A DNA stretch of 13,817 bases from Pedosphaera sp. (GTDB taxonomy: Bacteria; Verrucomicrobiota; Verrucomicrobiae; Limisphaerales; Pedosphaeraceae): positions 1 to 13,817 of the forward strand of contig JAQGPB010000596.1 of the NCBI GenBank assembly GCA_028293265.1, written 5' to 3'. Numbering within the stretch: the first letter of the stretch is position 1; every line of letters starts with the position of its first letter. The position numbers were made by a program, and so were the translations under genes. Of this stretch, positions 6,105-13,817 are shown in pieces. Below the pieces are notes generated by a model. That model ran no database searches, was not told the DNA's origin, and saw only the letters and a program-made list of their open reading frames with translations.

Positions 6105-7805
6105 TCACTTGTCAGGCGGTTTAACCAGCAATTCAATCTGTACGGTTGTGCCTTTGCCCGGCTGGCTTTCGATGACACATTTTCCACCAATGTCTGCCAG
6201 ACGACGCTTCATGTTGGTCAGTCCATTCCCGGCCGGATGGCTGTTCACGATAAAGCCGCGTCCGTCATCACGGACTGAAATGGCCAGCAAGTCCCCGGTC
6301 AAGGCCATGCTGATGATCACTTCCGAGGCATCCGCGTGTTTGATCACATTATGCACCGCTTCCTTCACGGCCATGCTGATATTGTGGCGCGTCTGGCTGG
6401 AGACCTGGATTTCACGGGGCAAATCCAACAAATGAAAACGACAGCGAAATTGCGAGCGCTCGCACAATTGGTTGACCATCTGGCATAGATAGTTTCCAAG
6501 CGCGTCGAGATTGTCGTTTTCCGGATTCACCGCCCAGACAGTTTCATAAAGCGCGGACACCAGTTCGCGCGACATCCGGGAAATCCGGTTGAATTCCTCA
6601 CGCGCCTTTTCGGGAAAGGCGGGGTTGTCCACCGACATCGCGCTCTGCAGCGAAATCTGGGTCACTCTCGCTCCCAGATCATCATGAATATCGTGGGCGA
6701 TGCGCAATCGTTCGCGCTCCAATGCCTGTTGGCTTTTTAGCTGCAGCATTTCGCGCCGTATCCTGGCCCAGGCCAGATAGCGCCACGTTCCGAACACAGC
6801 GGAGGTGATTCCCGCCAAAACCGCGCCCTCAAACCACCGCATTCTCCAAAATGGAGGCGGCACCAGGACGCTCAGTGAGGCCTCGGCCCCGGTCGGATTC
6901 CCGAACATGTCCACTTCTTCCACCCGGAATTTGTAATTTCCGGGCATCAAATTGTCGTAACCGGCGATTTGCAGGTTCTCCACTCCCATGCTGAACATCT
7001 CGTTCCATTCGACCGCGAGGTCATCGCCGGGCGTCACGACGGGCGCAGATTCCAGCGTGCTGCGCCATTCCGCGTGGCTGAAAGGGTCATCGTCAAAAAT
7101 GGCGAAAGCTTTTGTCCCCTGATCCTTGCCAATCGTGACAACCTTGGCCATGCTCGCGTGGTTGCCATCTCGCATCCAACCATGTGGAACCTCGTTTGTA
7201 TCCTCCAAGTAGGGTTGCTGGTCAAAGGGAGACCGCATCAAAATCACTGCGGGCATTGCGCCCGCGGACTTCGTCACCATCAGGTTGGCCATCAGATAAA
7301 CTCCCTCGGTTGCCGGCGGCCCGGCTGAGGAAAGCACCAGCATCAGGCGCGAGGCATGCGGGGGTACTTTCAGGATCTCCCGGCGGTGCGTGAGCGGGGA
7401 ATCCTGAAATGAGCCGTTCCAGCCCGCACTTTCGCCGTAAATTTTAAACGTGTCCTGGCCTGCCTGGTCGCCTTGTTCGTTGAAATAGCGGACCCCCAGA
7501 TACATTTCGCCGTCGCCCTGATGCCAGGCGGCATCAAATCCTTCCAACTTATAGCGCAGCCGGATGGGCAGCCGTCCGGAGTTGGTATTGGATTCGAAGC
7601 GGAAAATGATGCTCCCGGGAAAAGACCCCAGGCTTACTTCGCCGTCTTGACGGATCGGCATGATCTGGCCGGATACTTCGACGGAGCGAATTTTCAGCAG
7701 GTTGGTGACCGCGTCGGCAAAGGCAGGTTGCGCCAGCAGGTTGCCGATGGCCAAAGCCGCAAAAAATCCGGAGGCCAAACCTGATGCTCGCACACGCGTT
7801 ATCAT
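6105..7805 (-). CDS. Sensor histidine kinase, HisKA_3 type, with interrupted Y_Y_Y-like periplasmic sensor
   Basis: Inner-membrane sensor kinase. A signal peptide or first helix covers residues 1-30 (ending AQPAFADAV). The periplasmic part (about 31-320) has the opening strand of a Y_Y_Y domain at 83-94 (LRYKLEGFDAAW) and its closing part at 281-318 (AGYDNLMPGNYKFRVEEVDM ... PPPFW), with some 180 residues between them that look like a galactose-binding-type beta-sandwich. There is no Reg_prop beta-propeller, which usually precedes Y_Y_Y in such kinases. One membrane helix follows (about 326-345). HisKA_3 spans about 360-430 with LRIAHDIHDDLG (H374 as phosphoacceptor), and HATPase_c about 470-562 with N486, DDGRGF at 513-518 and NGLTNM. 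It starts 25 bases after the hydrolase stop, with GGAAA before the ATG, and the regulator follows. It probably senses a sugar or cell-wall-derived ligand (inference). Confidence 0.93.
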   Translation of the reverse strand: MITRVRASGLASGFFAALAIGNLLAQPAFADAVTNLLKIRSVEVSGQIMPIRQDGEVSLGSFPGSIIFRFESNTNSGRLPIRLRYKLEGFDAAWHQGDGEMYLGVRYFNEQGDQAGQDTFKIYGESAGWNGSFQDSPLTHRREILKVPPHASRLMLVLSSAGPPATEGVYLMANLMVTKSAGAMPAVILMRSPFDQQPYLEDTNEVPHGWMRDGNHASMAKVVTIGKDQGTKAFAIFDDDPFSHAEWRSTLESAPVVTPGDDLAVEWNEMFSMGVENLQIAGYDNLMPGNYKFRVEEVDMFGNPTGAEASLSVLVPPPFWRMRWFEGAVLAGITSAVFGTWRYLAWARIRREMLQLKSQQALERERLRIAHDIHDDLGARVTQISLQSAMSVDNPAFPEKAREEFNRISRMSRELVSALYETVWAVNPENDNLDALGNYLCQMVNQLCERSQFRCRFHLLDLPREIQVSSQTRHNISMAVKEAVHNVIKHADASEVIISMALTGDLLAISVRDDGRGFIVNSHPAGNGLTNMKRRLADIGGKCVIESQPGKGTTVQIELLVKPPDK

Positions 7806-7830
7806 GCAGTTTCCACGGCGCAGCTCGCGC

Positions 7831-9177
7831 TCATTGGTGGAAAATTGACTGTGTCACTTTGTTTTGTTCTTCGGCCGGAAGTTCGCCGCGGATCAATTTT
7901 GCGCCCGTGCCGGTCAGCTTGAGGTAATAATCGCCGGGCAGCCCTTCAAACGTCACAAACTTTGACGCCGTGCCGTTCGGCACTTCGTTGACGCATTTAA
8001 AAATGGCCGTTCCTTCATCCACCTCATCAAACATCGCCACATAAACCATTGAGGCGCCAGCCCGCCGGGCTTCGCAGAACTGCGACCACAGGAATCCACC
8101 GTGCAGCCGGGGGATTTGATCCGGGGACCCGCCGTACATGTTATGCCAGCTAAAGCCCGGAAACACCACCGGCAAATAATCCAGATGATGTTCGCGGCAC
8201 CACTCTAGATCGGGCTGAAGCTGGTTCTCTCCATAATTTTTAACGCCCTCGGGATTGACATAACGCCCCACCGTCCACGGACTGACAATGTCCGCCATCG
8301 CAATGATTTCAAGCAGCTTCGGATCATCCACCGTGTCGCGTTTAAGAGTGCGCCAATAACCGGGCACGCCGAGCATTACCGAGCAACCGCCCGCTTCGGG
8401 ATCGTTTTTCAAAAATTCAACCAGTTGCCGGCACTCGTCCAGCGTGTATTCGCGATGATCGTTGAAACCAACGCCCCAGACGGTGACGACCGGCTTGCCG
8501 CGATGATGCAGGTAGGCCGGATCGTCGGCGATTTTCATTTTGCTTCGCAGCGCGCGCCAGTCGTTGATCACTTCGTTGATATGACCGGCGGGCAATCCGC
8601 TCAGATCATACATGACGGCATAAGCGCGGCCATGCAGGTTCGCGCCTTCGCGGCAGTTGGCCAGCACCTGATTGCAACGCTCCAGTCCCTGCGGGTTGGA
8701 CAAATCATTGACGAAGCGCTGCACGAATGCCCCATCAATCCCATAATCCTGCATCCAGCCAAAATGCCTCACGACCGTCGGCTTGCGATAAGAACTGAAA
8801 ACCTCGGCGGGGCGGCCGTTGGGCAACTTGAAGCCGGTCTGGAATTTTTCATCCGGGGCGAGTTCCGAAACATCCGGCCACAGATCAACCTTCGCATTGC
8901 CATCTTCCAACGGCCCGCGATGTTTGGTCCAATGGCGCCAACTGTTCGCCGCGTTGCCGTCGCCGGGAGCGCCAAACCATCCTTGATAGCCGCACATGAC
9001 CTTGCCAACGAGTGTCTTCGTATCAACTCCTTTCACGACAGAGCCCTTGTATGGGCCGATGGCCGTGTAGGCATCAACGGTAACTGCTGCGGCCGGACCA
9101 GGCGTTTGAGCGGGCAGATACATGATGCAGGCCAGCATCAACGCGGCACATCCGCAAAGCTCAATCATTCTCCGCAT
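7831..9177 (-). CDS. Secreted GH71/GH99-like glycoside hydrolase
   Basis: Predicted exported enzyme acting on a glycan; substrate unknown. Residues 1-24 look like a signal peptide (hydrophobic 11-21, then PAQ). C17 is preceded by MLA, a poor lipobox, so a lipoprotein is less likely. From residue 58 the protein follows a family usually labelled glycoside hydrolase 71/99-like: VGKVMCGYQGWFGAPGDG at 57-74, VVRHFGWMQDYGIDGAFVQR at 135-154, GKPVVTVWGVGFNDHRE at 227-243, FPGFSWHN at 339-346 and AMFDEVDEGTAIFK at 381-394. The acidic cluster D384-E385-D387-E388 is in the place where GH99 enzymes carry their acidic catalytic pair; the exact catalytic residues are an inference. About 410-430 is a short beta-rich tail. 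It is the first gene of a three-gene unit with the kinase 25 bases downstream, and a palindrome lies 44-64 bases before its start. Confidence 0.82.
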   Translation of the reverse strand: MRRMIELCGCAALMLACIMYLPAQTPGPAAAVTVDAYTAIGPYKGSVVKGVDTKTLVGKVMCGYQGWFGAPGDGNAANSWRHWTKHRGPLEDGNAKVDLWPDVSELAPDEKFQTGFKLPNGRPAEVFSSYRKPTVVRHFGWMQDYGIDGAFVQRFVNDLSNPQGLERCNQVLANCREGANLHGRAYAVMYDLSGLPAGHINEVINDWRALRSKMKIADDPAYLHHRGKPVVTVWGVGFNDHREYTLDECRQLVEFLKNDPEAGGCSVMLGVPGYWRTLKRDTVDDPKLLEIIAMADIVSPWTVGRYVNPEGVKNYGENQLQPDLEWCREHHLDYLPVVFPGFSWHNMYGGSPDQIPRLHGGFLWSQFCEARRAGASMVYVAMFDEVDEGTAIFKCVNEVPNGTASKFVTFEGLPGDYYLKLTGTGAKLIRGELPAEEQNKVTQSIFHQ

Positions 9178-9220
9178 GGATTTTGGGTGCCGACGATCAG
9201 TCTTGGCGGAATCATTTCAA

Positions 9221-9241
9221 ATTTGCCTATTGTAAGCAAAT
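9221..9241 (-). promoter_or_regulatory. Operator-like palindrome over a possible -10 box, upstream of the GH71/99-like gene
   Basis: ATTTGC at 9221-9226 and GCAAAT at 9236-9241 form a perfect inverted repeat with a nine-base spacer. The spacer carries TACAAT on the minus strand (9234-9229), a plausible -10 hexamer 51 bases from the start codon; no good -35 box is seen. The placement suggests a regulator site that overlaps the promoter, but both the promoter and the operator are inference. Confidence 0.35.
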
Positions 9242-9270
9242 ATTTCTAACACAGGCATTTCCTCCATATA

Positions 9271-9286
9271 TCCCCGAAAGCGGGGA
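9271..9286. other. Short perfect hairpin in the 206-base gap after the hybrid kinase
   Basis: TCCCCG-AAAG-CGGGGA forms a perfect six-pair stem with a four-base loop. It lies 98 bases past the hybrid-kinase stop and 94 bases before the GH71/99-like start, on the same transcribed strand. No T run follows on either strand, so it is not a classical terminator; it may still pause or stop transcription between the two units. Apart from this and the palindrome at 9221-9241, nothing else was recognised in 9178-9383. Confidence 0.3.
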
Positions 9287-9383
9287 TGGCCAAGTTTGGT
9301 TTTAATCCGTTGATCCGGCCAATGCGATTGCCTCCGGCAAAAACTATCACCCCTATGGCGGCCCCAAATCTCGCTCCCTTGAC

Positions 9384-12239
9384 TCAATGCACTACACTTG
9401 CCCGCTCCGGGTAAACCAACGACACCGGTGCGGCACAGTTTCCTGAACCTGCGCCGCTTCCGATGACCGCATCGCGCACGGCCAGGAGCAGTTTCTCCAT
9501 CGTGAAAGGTTTTGGCATGAACACCACGCCCACGTCGCCGAGTTGCTCGTGAATTTTGTCCCCCGCCATCAGGCCGCTGATCGCGATGACCGGCAGGTTG
9601 GGTTGCAATTTCCTCATCGCGCGAATCGCCGTCGGCCCGTCCATCACCGGCATCATCATGTCAATGATGAGCACCTTTATCTTGTCCTGGTATTGCGGAA
9701 AAAGCGCCAGCGCATCGGCCCCGTGAAAGGCGGTCACCACCTTGTAGCCGAAATGCACGAGCATTTGCTGCGTCAATTCCACGACGGCGCTTTCATCATC
9801 CACGAGCATCACCGTTTCGCCTTCGCCGCGCAAAGCCTCGGGCGGCACGGGAGTTGCCGCCAGGGGCACGCCCGCATCAGCGGCCGGCAGATAGACGTTG
9901 AAGCTCGTCCCTTTGCCCACGGTGCTTTGCAAATCCAAAAATCCCCCGTGGCTCTTGATGATGCTGATCACCGTGGACAAGCCCAGGCCCGTTCCTTTGC
10001 CAATTTCTTTCGTCGTGAAAAACGGCTCGAAAATCTTGTCAATGATTTCCGGCGGAATACCCGTGCCGGTGTCGGTCGCCGAGAGCAGCACGTAACGGAT
10101 CGGTTTTGCCCCCGCGAATTTCCGCGTCTCATCTTCCGTCATTGCGACATTGCGAGCCTCCACAATGATCTTTCCGCCGTCGGGCATCGCATCGCGCGCG
10201 TTGACGCAAAGATTGAGGATGATCTGATGAATCTGGGTCGCGTCGCCGAGGATCGGCCAGAGTCCTTCGCCGATGGCCGTCTTGAAATCAATGGATTTTG
10301 GAAAGGTCTCCTTGACGATTTTTTGCATTTCACGGACGAGATGGCTGATCTGTAACACCTGGCGCTCGCCCTCGTGCCCGCGCGCGAAAGTCAGCACCTG
10401 CTTGACCATGTCTGAGCCGCGCCGGGCGCTGGAAGACATCGTGGTCAGCATCTTGTTGGTGAATTCATCGTTGGCCTTCATCCGCATCATTTCCACGCCC
10501 ATCAGGATGGGAGCAAGCACGTTGTTGAGATCATGCGCGATGCCGCCCGCCAGCGTGCCGATGCTCTCCATGCGTTGTGTGCGAAGAAACTGGGCCTCAA
10601 GTTTCTTCTGCTCGGTCACGTCCGTGTTGATGACGAAGATGGATTTCGGCCGGCCCTGTTCGTCGCGCACGAGCGTCCAGCGGCTTTGGACAATCAGCGC
10701 CTTGCCCGCCTTCGTCGCCTGCTTCAACTCGCCCGTCCATTCACCCTTGGCCAGGCAAAGCTGCAGCGTTTCCAGCAATTTGTCCTGGTCCGTTTTGAAA
10801 ATATCCGTCTTGAGATCAAGCGCTTGCACTTCATTGCTGGTCCACCCGTAAAGATTCTCCGCGCTCTTGTTCCAATACTGCGCCCGCCAGTTGAGATCAT
10901 GCACCACGATGGCGTCCTGCGCCTTGTCCAGCAGCGCGGCTTGTTCGCTGATGCGTTCGTACGCCACACGGCGTTCCGCCTCCAATCTGCGCCTTTGGAC
11001 CAACCACTCAAGCGAACGAAATACAATGGCGAAAAGCAGAGCAACCGGAATCTGGGCGATTATGATGAGCCATGGGAACCACACGTGCCTCATGCCGAAA
11101 AGCGACTGCGCAATCACCACCACCATGATCGCCGCCACAATAGCAAATATCGCCGCCACCAATGGGCGGAAGCGCATCAACCCAAAGCATAGTACAAACG
11201 CAGTGAGGACCAAAACGATCGCTTCCGTATCGCCTGATGGGCGTGTCAACCAATCGCCTCGCATAAGGTTCAAGAATTCCGTGGCATGGATTTCCACCAT
11301 CGGCATTTTGACGAAGTTCAATCCCAGCGTCGAATAAGGGCTGCGCAGTTCATCGCGCAATTCATCCCAGCGGCCGGTTTTCGGACGTGCTCCGACAAAC
11401 ACGACCTTGTTCGTAAAGAATCCCGGCGCAATGCGGAACGCTTCCGAAAAACCAACGCCCCGAACGGCCTCATCCGGGGGACCGTAATAATTGATCCAGC
11501 GTTCGGTGTTCCTCGTGTCCGGTGCTTTGGTTATTTGCAATCCAAGCATTTCCGCGGTGGCCCAGCTTAAACTGGCAGGCACGTTGCTGCGCTCCTCTTT
11601 GTTAATCCTTTCCAGATCGAAATTGCTCAATTGATCAACCCGGCGGCGGGCAATCCTGTCTAGATCGTCGGACAGGAGAACCAAGCCAAATCCCGCTGCC
11701 GCCTTTCGGAAGGGCTCGTACGGAAACGTCAAGACCTGGTCGCTAGGCGGCAGGACAACGGCGGCCAGTCGGTTTGGCAGGGGTTTTTTGTTTTCTTCCT
11801 CCGGGCGGTTATAATCAACGCCCAATATCACGCGGCCATTGTCATGAATCGCATCGGCCAGCTTGATGTCGGATTCCAACTGATCTTCTGGTCCAGGGTC
11901 GCTGAAGACTACATCCATCACGACTGCGCGGGCGCCGTCTTTCTTGAGGCGGTTCAATAAATCCGCATACAGGCGGCGGTCAAGGTTGCGGTTCTGCGGC
12001 TGGTCGAGATCCTTGTGTGATTTTTCATCAAGATAAACAATGACCACGCCGGAGGACTTGACGTCGGGACGCGCAAAAAAACCAAGGTCAAACGAGAAAT
12101 TGTAACTCGACCCCGCGAGGATTTCTGAGAGTGCTCCATTGGAAAAGAGCAGATAACATCCCAGCCCGGCCACCAGCAGGAAACCAATAAATGCGCTGAG
12201 CAGGTAGCTGTCTGATTTATGTTTGAAATTGATCCCCAT
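9384..12239 (-). CDS. CHASE2-domain hybrid sensor histidine kinase with PAS and C-terminal receiver
   Basis: Large inner-membrane signalling protein. Residues 12-32 form the first membrane helix. The extracytoplasmic CHASE2 domain covers about 40-330 ([39 protein letters not shown], and [13 protein letters not shown] near its end). Three membrane helices follow at about 338-354, 359-379 and 388-407, the usual CHASE2 arrangement. A charged linker leads to a PAS domain (about 432-545), then HisKA with [13 protein letters not shown] (H569 as phosphoacceptor), HATPase_c about 665-785 (N680, [18 protein letters not shown]) and a receiver about 808-925 (D814, D815, phosphoacceptor D860 in [13 protein letters not shown]910). 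No DNA-binding domain is present, so output must pass through the receiver to another protein. GGA five bases before the ATG supports the start. The gene begins 26 bases after the outer-membrane barrel gene, so they are probably co-transcribed. Confidence 0.95.
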   Translation of the reverse strand: MGINFKHKSDSYLLSAFIGFLLVAGLGCYLLFSNGALSEILAGSSYNFSFDLGFFARPDVKSSGVVIVYLDEKSHKDLDQPQNRNLDRRLYADLLNRLKKDGARAVVMDVVFSDPGPEDQLESDIKLADAIHDNGRVILGVDYNRPEEENKKPLPNRLAAVVLPPSDQVLTFPYEPFRKAAAGFGLVLLSDDLDRIARRRVDQLSNFDLERINKEERSNVPASLSWATAEMLGLQITKAPDTRNTERWINYYGPPDEAVRGVGFSEAFRIAPGFFTNKVVFVGARPKTGRWDELRDELRSPYSTLGLNFVKMPMVEIHATEFLNLMRGDWLTRPSGDTEAIVLVLTAFVLCFGLMRFRPLVAAIFAIVAAIMVVVIAQSLFGMRHVWFPWLIIIAQIPVALLFAIVFRSLEWLVQRRRLEAERRVAYERISEQAALLDKAQDAIVVHDLNWRAQYWNKSAENLYGWTSNEVQALDLKTDIFKTDQDKLLETLQLCLAKGEWTGELKQATKAGKALIVQSRWTLVRDEQGRPKSIFVINTDVTEQKKLEAQFLRTQRMESIGTLAGGIAHDLNNVLAPILMGVEMMRMKANDEFTNKMLTTMSSSARRGSDMVKQVLTFARGHEGERQVLQISHLVREMQKIVKETFPKSIDFKTAIGEGLWPILGDATQIHQIILNLCVNARDAMPDGGKIIVEARNVAMTEDETRKFAGAKPIRYVLLSATDTGTGIPPEIIDKIFEPFFTTKEIGKGTGLGLSTVISIIKSHGGFLDLQSTVGKGTSFNVYLPAADAGVPLAATPVPPEALRGEGETVMLVDDESAVVELTQQMLVHFGYKVVTAFHGADALALFPQYQDKIKVLIIDMMMPVMDGPTAIRAMRKLQPNLPVIAISGLMAGDKIHEQLGDVGVVFMPKPFTMEKLLLAVRDAVIGSGAGSGNCAAPVSLVYPERASVVH

Positions 12240-12265
12240 TTTTTTCCAGCACGGTCAACGCCGGT

Positions 12266-13817
12266 TTAGAAATTAAACTTCACTTCCGCAACCAGCGTGC
12301 GTTCGCGCGGCATCTCTGAGTAAAGGTTGATGGGGTTGAGCTTGTAATCGCGGTCGCCGATGTTCAGCACACCAAGCTGAAATTCCGCATGCCGGCGCGG
12401 CAGGCGATAGCCGGCAAAGGCGTTTACCAGCATGAAATCGTCTCCCGGCAGGTTCACGGCGTAACCGGTGTTCGACTGACCATACCAGACCGCTTCCACC
12501 TTGCTGAAGAAACCGCACGGATGATTGAACAGCGCGTAAAAATGCGCCTGATGCAACGTGCCGCGCACTGTCAGGTTCGCGCTCGGACTGTAAGCCGCGC
12601 TCAGCGGGCCGACCGGAATGCCGGGAACCTGGTCGGTGAGCGTCGCCACATCCACCCGGTATGTCATGCCGACCGCGAACTCATCGCTCAAAAGCTGGTT
12701 GATGATGATCGAAAGCGATTCGTCCGAGTAATCGAACCGGTCATCCAATTGAGCGGTGAGGGTCGCGAACGGTCCGCTGTGCGTCAGAAAACCCTGTCCC
12801 TGCGAACCGGACGATTTCAACAATTCCGCCTGAACGCTGATATAGGTCCGCGTTGGCAGCTCTTGGTCGTAAGCGAGATCAAAAGTCTCGAAACGCGAAC
12901 CGGGCACGAGGCCCGCCACCGATTCGGGCAGGATGCTGCGAAATGCCTGGTTGAAACCGGCGATTTCCGTCGGTTCGAGACGCACGCTGGTATCATAAAA
13001 CACGCCGCCCAGCGAACGCGTCCACGCGCCGCGAAAAGTGGTTTTCTCAAATGGCGTCCAGCGAAACCCGGCCTTGGGCGAGATCTGGTCCTTGCTCTGC
13101 TGCTCGCTCGTGACCGGCGCAAGTTCATCGTTCCTTGGATATTCGAGATGATCATAACTGAGGCCGGCGGTCAGCAGCAACGGCTTGGCAACTTGGTAGG
13201 AGTAATATCCGTAGGCATTGGCGCGGTTGAGGCTGGGCGAAACAGTTTGGTTGATTCCCAGCGGCGTGAAAGCGGGCGGCACAAGTTGCAGCGGATCGGT
13301 CAGTGACGAGTTGTTGTTGAGGTCGCCCGTCTGATACCGGCCTCCAAGGATCAGCGTCTGCGAATCCGTTTGAAATATTTGCTGCAGTTCAGCGGTGTAA
13401 GCCACAAGTTCGCTGGTGATCGAAAAGGGCAGGGGAGGCGTCACGATGCCGGTCACCGTCCCGCCCGGAGTGGTCGTCACGAGATGGGTCAGCGACATCG
13501 GATCGGTCAAGGTCAGTTTGTCCTCCAACCGTCCGGCGAGCACGAGCGTATGAATGCCCGGAGCCCATTCGCGATGATATCCGAGATAAAGATTGGGGTC
13601 CTGGGTTTCTGTAACGCGAAGCGTCCGGCTGGCCTGGCTTTGATCATAATACTGCCGCACATCGCCGGAATGAAATGTATCCAGTGCGGTTTCAAAGAAG
13701 ACCGAGTCCTGCTGCGCGAGTTGCTGTTTGAACTTCGCGTTGAAGCTGAAATCCTGAAGATCGTTGTTGGGCCGAAAGCCGTTTTCTGTCCGATAATATT
13801 CGTCGAAAGCAAAGCTG
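12266..13817 (-). CDS. Outer-membrane beta-barrel protein, TonB-dependent-receptor-like (C-terminal part)
   Basis: The reading frame is open from the right edge (first full codon at 13816, SFAFDEYYRTENGF) to the TAA at 12266, giving 516 residues of the C-terminal part; the N-terminus is outside the window. The GTG at 13660 is internal, not a start. The visible protein is a long run of alternating amphipathic strands with short turns and polar loops, as in large outer-membrane barrels. The end is diagnostic: GVLNIGDRDYKLNPINLYSE, then PRERTLVAEVKFNF, which matches the C-terminal 'N..D..Y......PR.....V...F.F' pattern of TonB-dependent receptors, with a final phenylalanine for BAM-mediated insertion. 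Whether a plug domain or N-terminal tetratricopeptide repeats precede the barrel cannot be seen. It is the gene before the CHASE2 kinase, which suggests a shared envelope function. Substrate unknown. Confidence 0.8.
   Translation of the reverse strand, partial: SFAFDEYYRTENGFRPNNDLQDFSFNAKFKQQLAQQDSVFFETALDTFHSGDVRQYYDQSQASRTLRVTETQDPNLYLGYHREWAPGIHTLVLAGRLEDKLTLTDPMSLTHLVTTTPGGTVTGIVTPPLPFSITSELVAYTAELQQIFQTDSQTLILGGRYQTGDLNNNSSLTDPLQLVPPAFTPLGINQTVSPSLNRANAYGYYSYQVAKPLLLTAGLSYDHLEYPRNDELAPVTSEQQSKDQISPKAGFRWTPFEKTTFRGAWTRSLGGVFYDTSVRLEPTEIAGFNQAFRSILPESVAGLVPGSRFETFDLAYDQELPTRTYISVQAELLKSSGSQGQGFLTHSGPFATLTAQLDDRFDYSDESLSIIINQLLSDEFAVGMTYRVDVATLTDQVPGIPVGPLSAAYSPSANLTVRGTLHQAHFYALFNHPCGFFSKVEAVWYGQSNTGYAVNLPGDDFMLVNAFAGYRLPRRHAEFQLGVLNIGDRDYKLNPINLYSEMPRERTLVAEVKFNF

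Noticed and set aside
8425..9249. 274-codon plus-strand open frame opposite the GH71/99-like gene
   Set aside because: It overlaps the conserved N-terminal half of the hydrolase on the other strand and has no recognisable domain.
9271..9286. Intrinsic terminator for the hybrid kinase
   Set aside because: The stem is perfect but neither strand has a T run after it.
9328..9340. TTGCC-TCC-GGCAA hairpin as terminator after the hybrid kinase
   Set aside because: Only five pairs, a three-base loop, and no T run on the minus strand after the stem.
13513..13812. Frameshift or second gene at the right edge
   Set aside because: The barrel frame can be followed without a stop from 12266 to 13816; the other open frame there is a shadow, so no frameshift is needed.
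1..13817. CRISPR array, rRNA or phage genes
   Set aside because: No regularly spaced repeats, ribosomal sequence or phage structural genes were seen anywhere in the window.

Overview
The window looks like a chromosomal segment from a Verrucomicrobiota bacterium, probably of the Pedosphaera/Limisphaera kind. This is an inference. It rests on three features: NarL-type sensor kinases with large extracytoplasmic sensor regions, secreted glycoside hydrolases ending in a short 'LVLSWPS...FYRL'-type module, and start codons that mostly lack a clear Shine-Dalgarno sequence. No rRNA, complete tRNA or CRISPR array is visible. About 94% of the window is coding.

Layout from left to right. At 1-77 (-) is the N-terminal fragment of an IS1595-type transposase, cut by the window edge, with a probable IS end near 102-123. 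At 125-327 is a non-coding leader with an inverted repeat and a short direct repeat. At 328-3570 (+) is a two-gene two-component system: a membrane kinase with a duplicated periplasmic sensor and a NarL/LuxR response regulator. Convergent to it, with 6 bases between the stop codons, is a secreted GH16 beta-glucanase (3577-5253, -). A short intergenic stretch at 5254-5404 holds a good intrinsic terminator and a 26-base sequence that copies the 3' end of a tRNA.

From 9177 down to 5405 (-) runs a compact set: a GH71/GH99-like secreted hydrolase, a HisKA_3 kinase with an interrupted Y_Y_Y-type sensor, and a second NarL/LuxR regulator, closed by the terminator. A 21-base palindrome lies upstream of the first gene. 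From the right edge down to 9384 (-) run the C-terminal part of an outer-membrane beta-barrel protein (TonB-dependent-receptor-like) and, 26 bases later, a 951-residue CHASE2-PAS-HisKA-HATPase-REC hybrid kinase.

The window is thus rich in signalling: three unrelated sensor-kinase designs, each at the cell envelope, lie in 12 kb beside two secreted glycoside hydrolases and one outer-membrane barrel. A reasonable reading is that this is a polysaccharide-sensing and degradation region in which sensors are co-transcribed with, or adjacent to, the enzymes or the barrel they serve. The substrates cannot be read from the sequence. No toxin, defence or biosynthetic system was recognised. The most unusual items are the split Y_Y_Y sensor, its operon with the GH71/99-like enzyme, the ABAB sensor duplication and the tRNA-like fragment.
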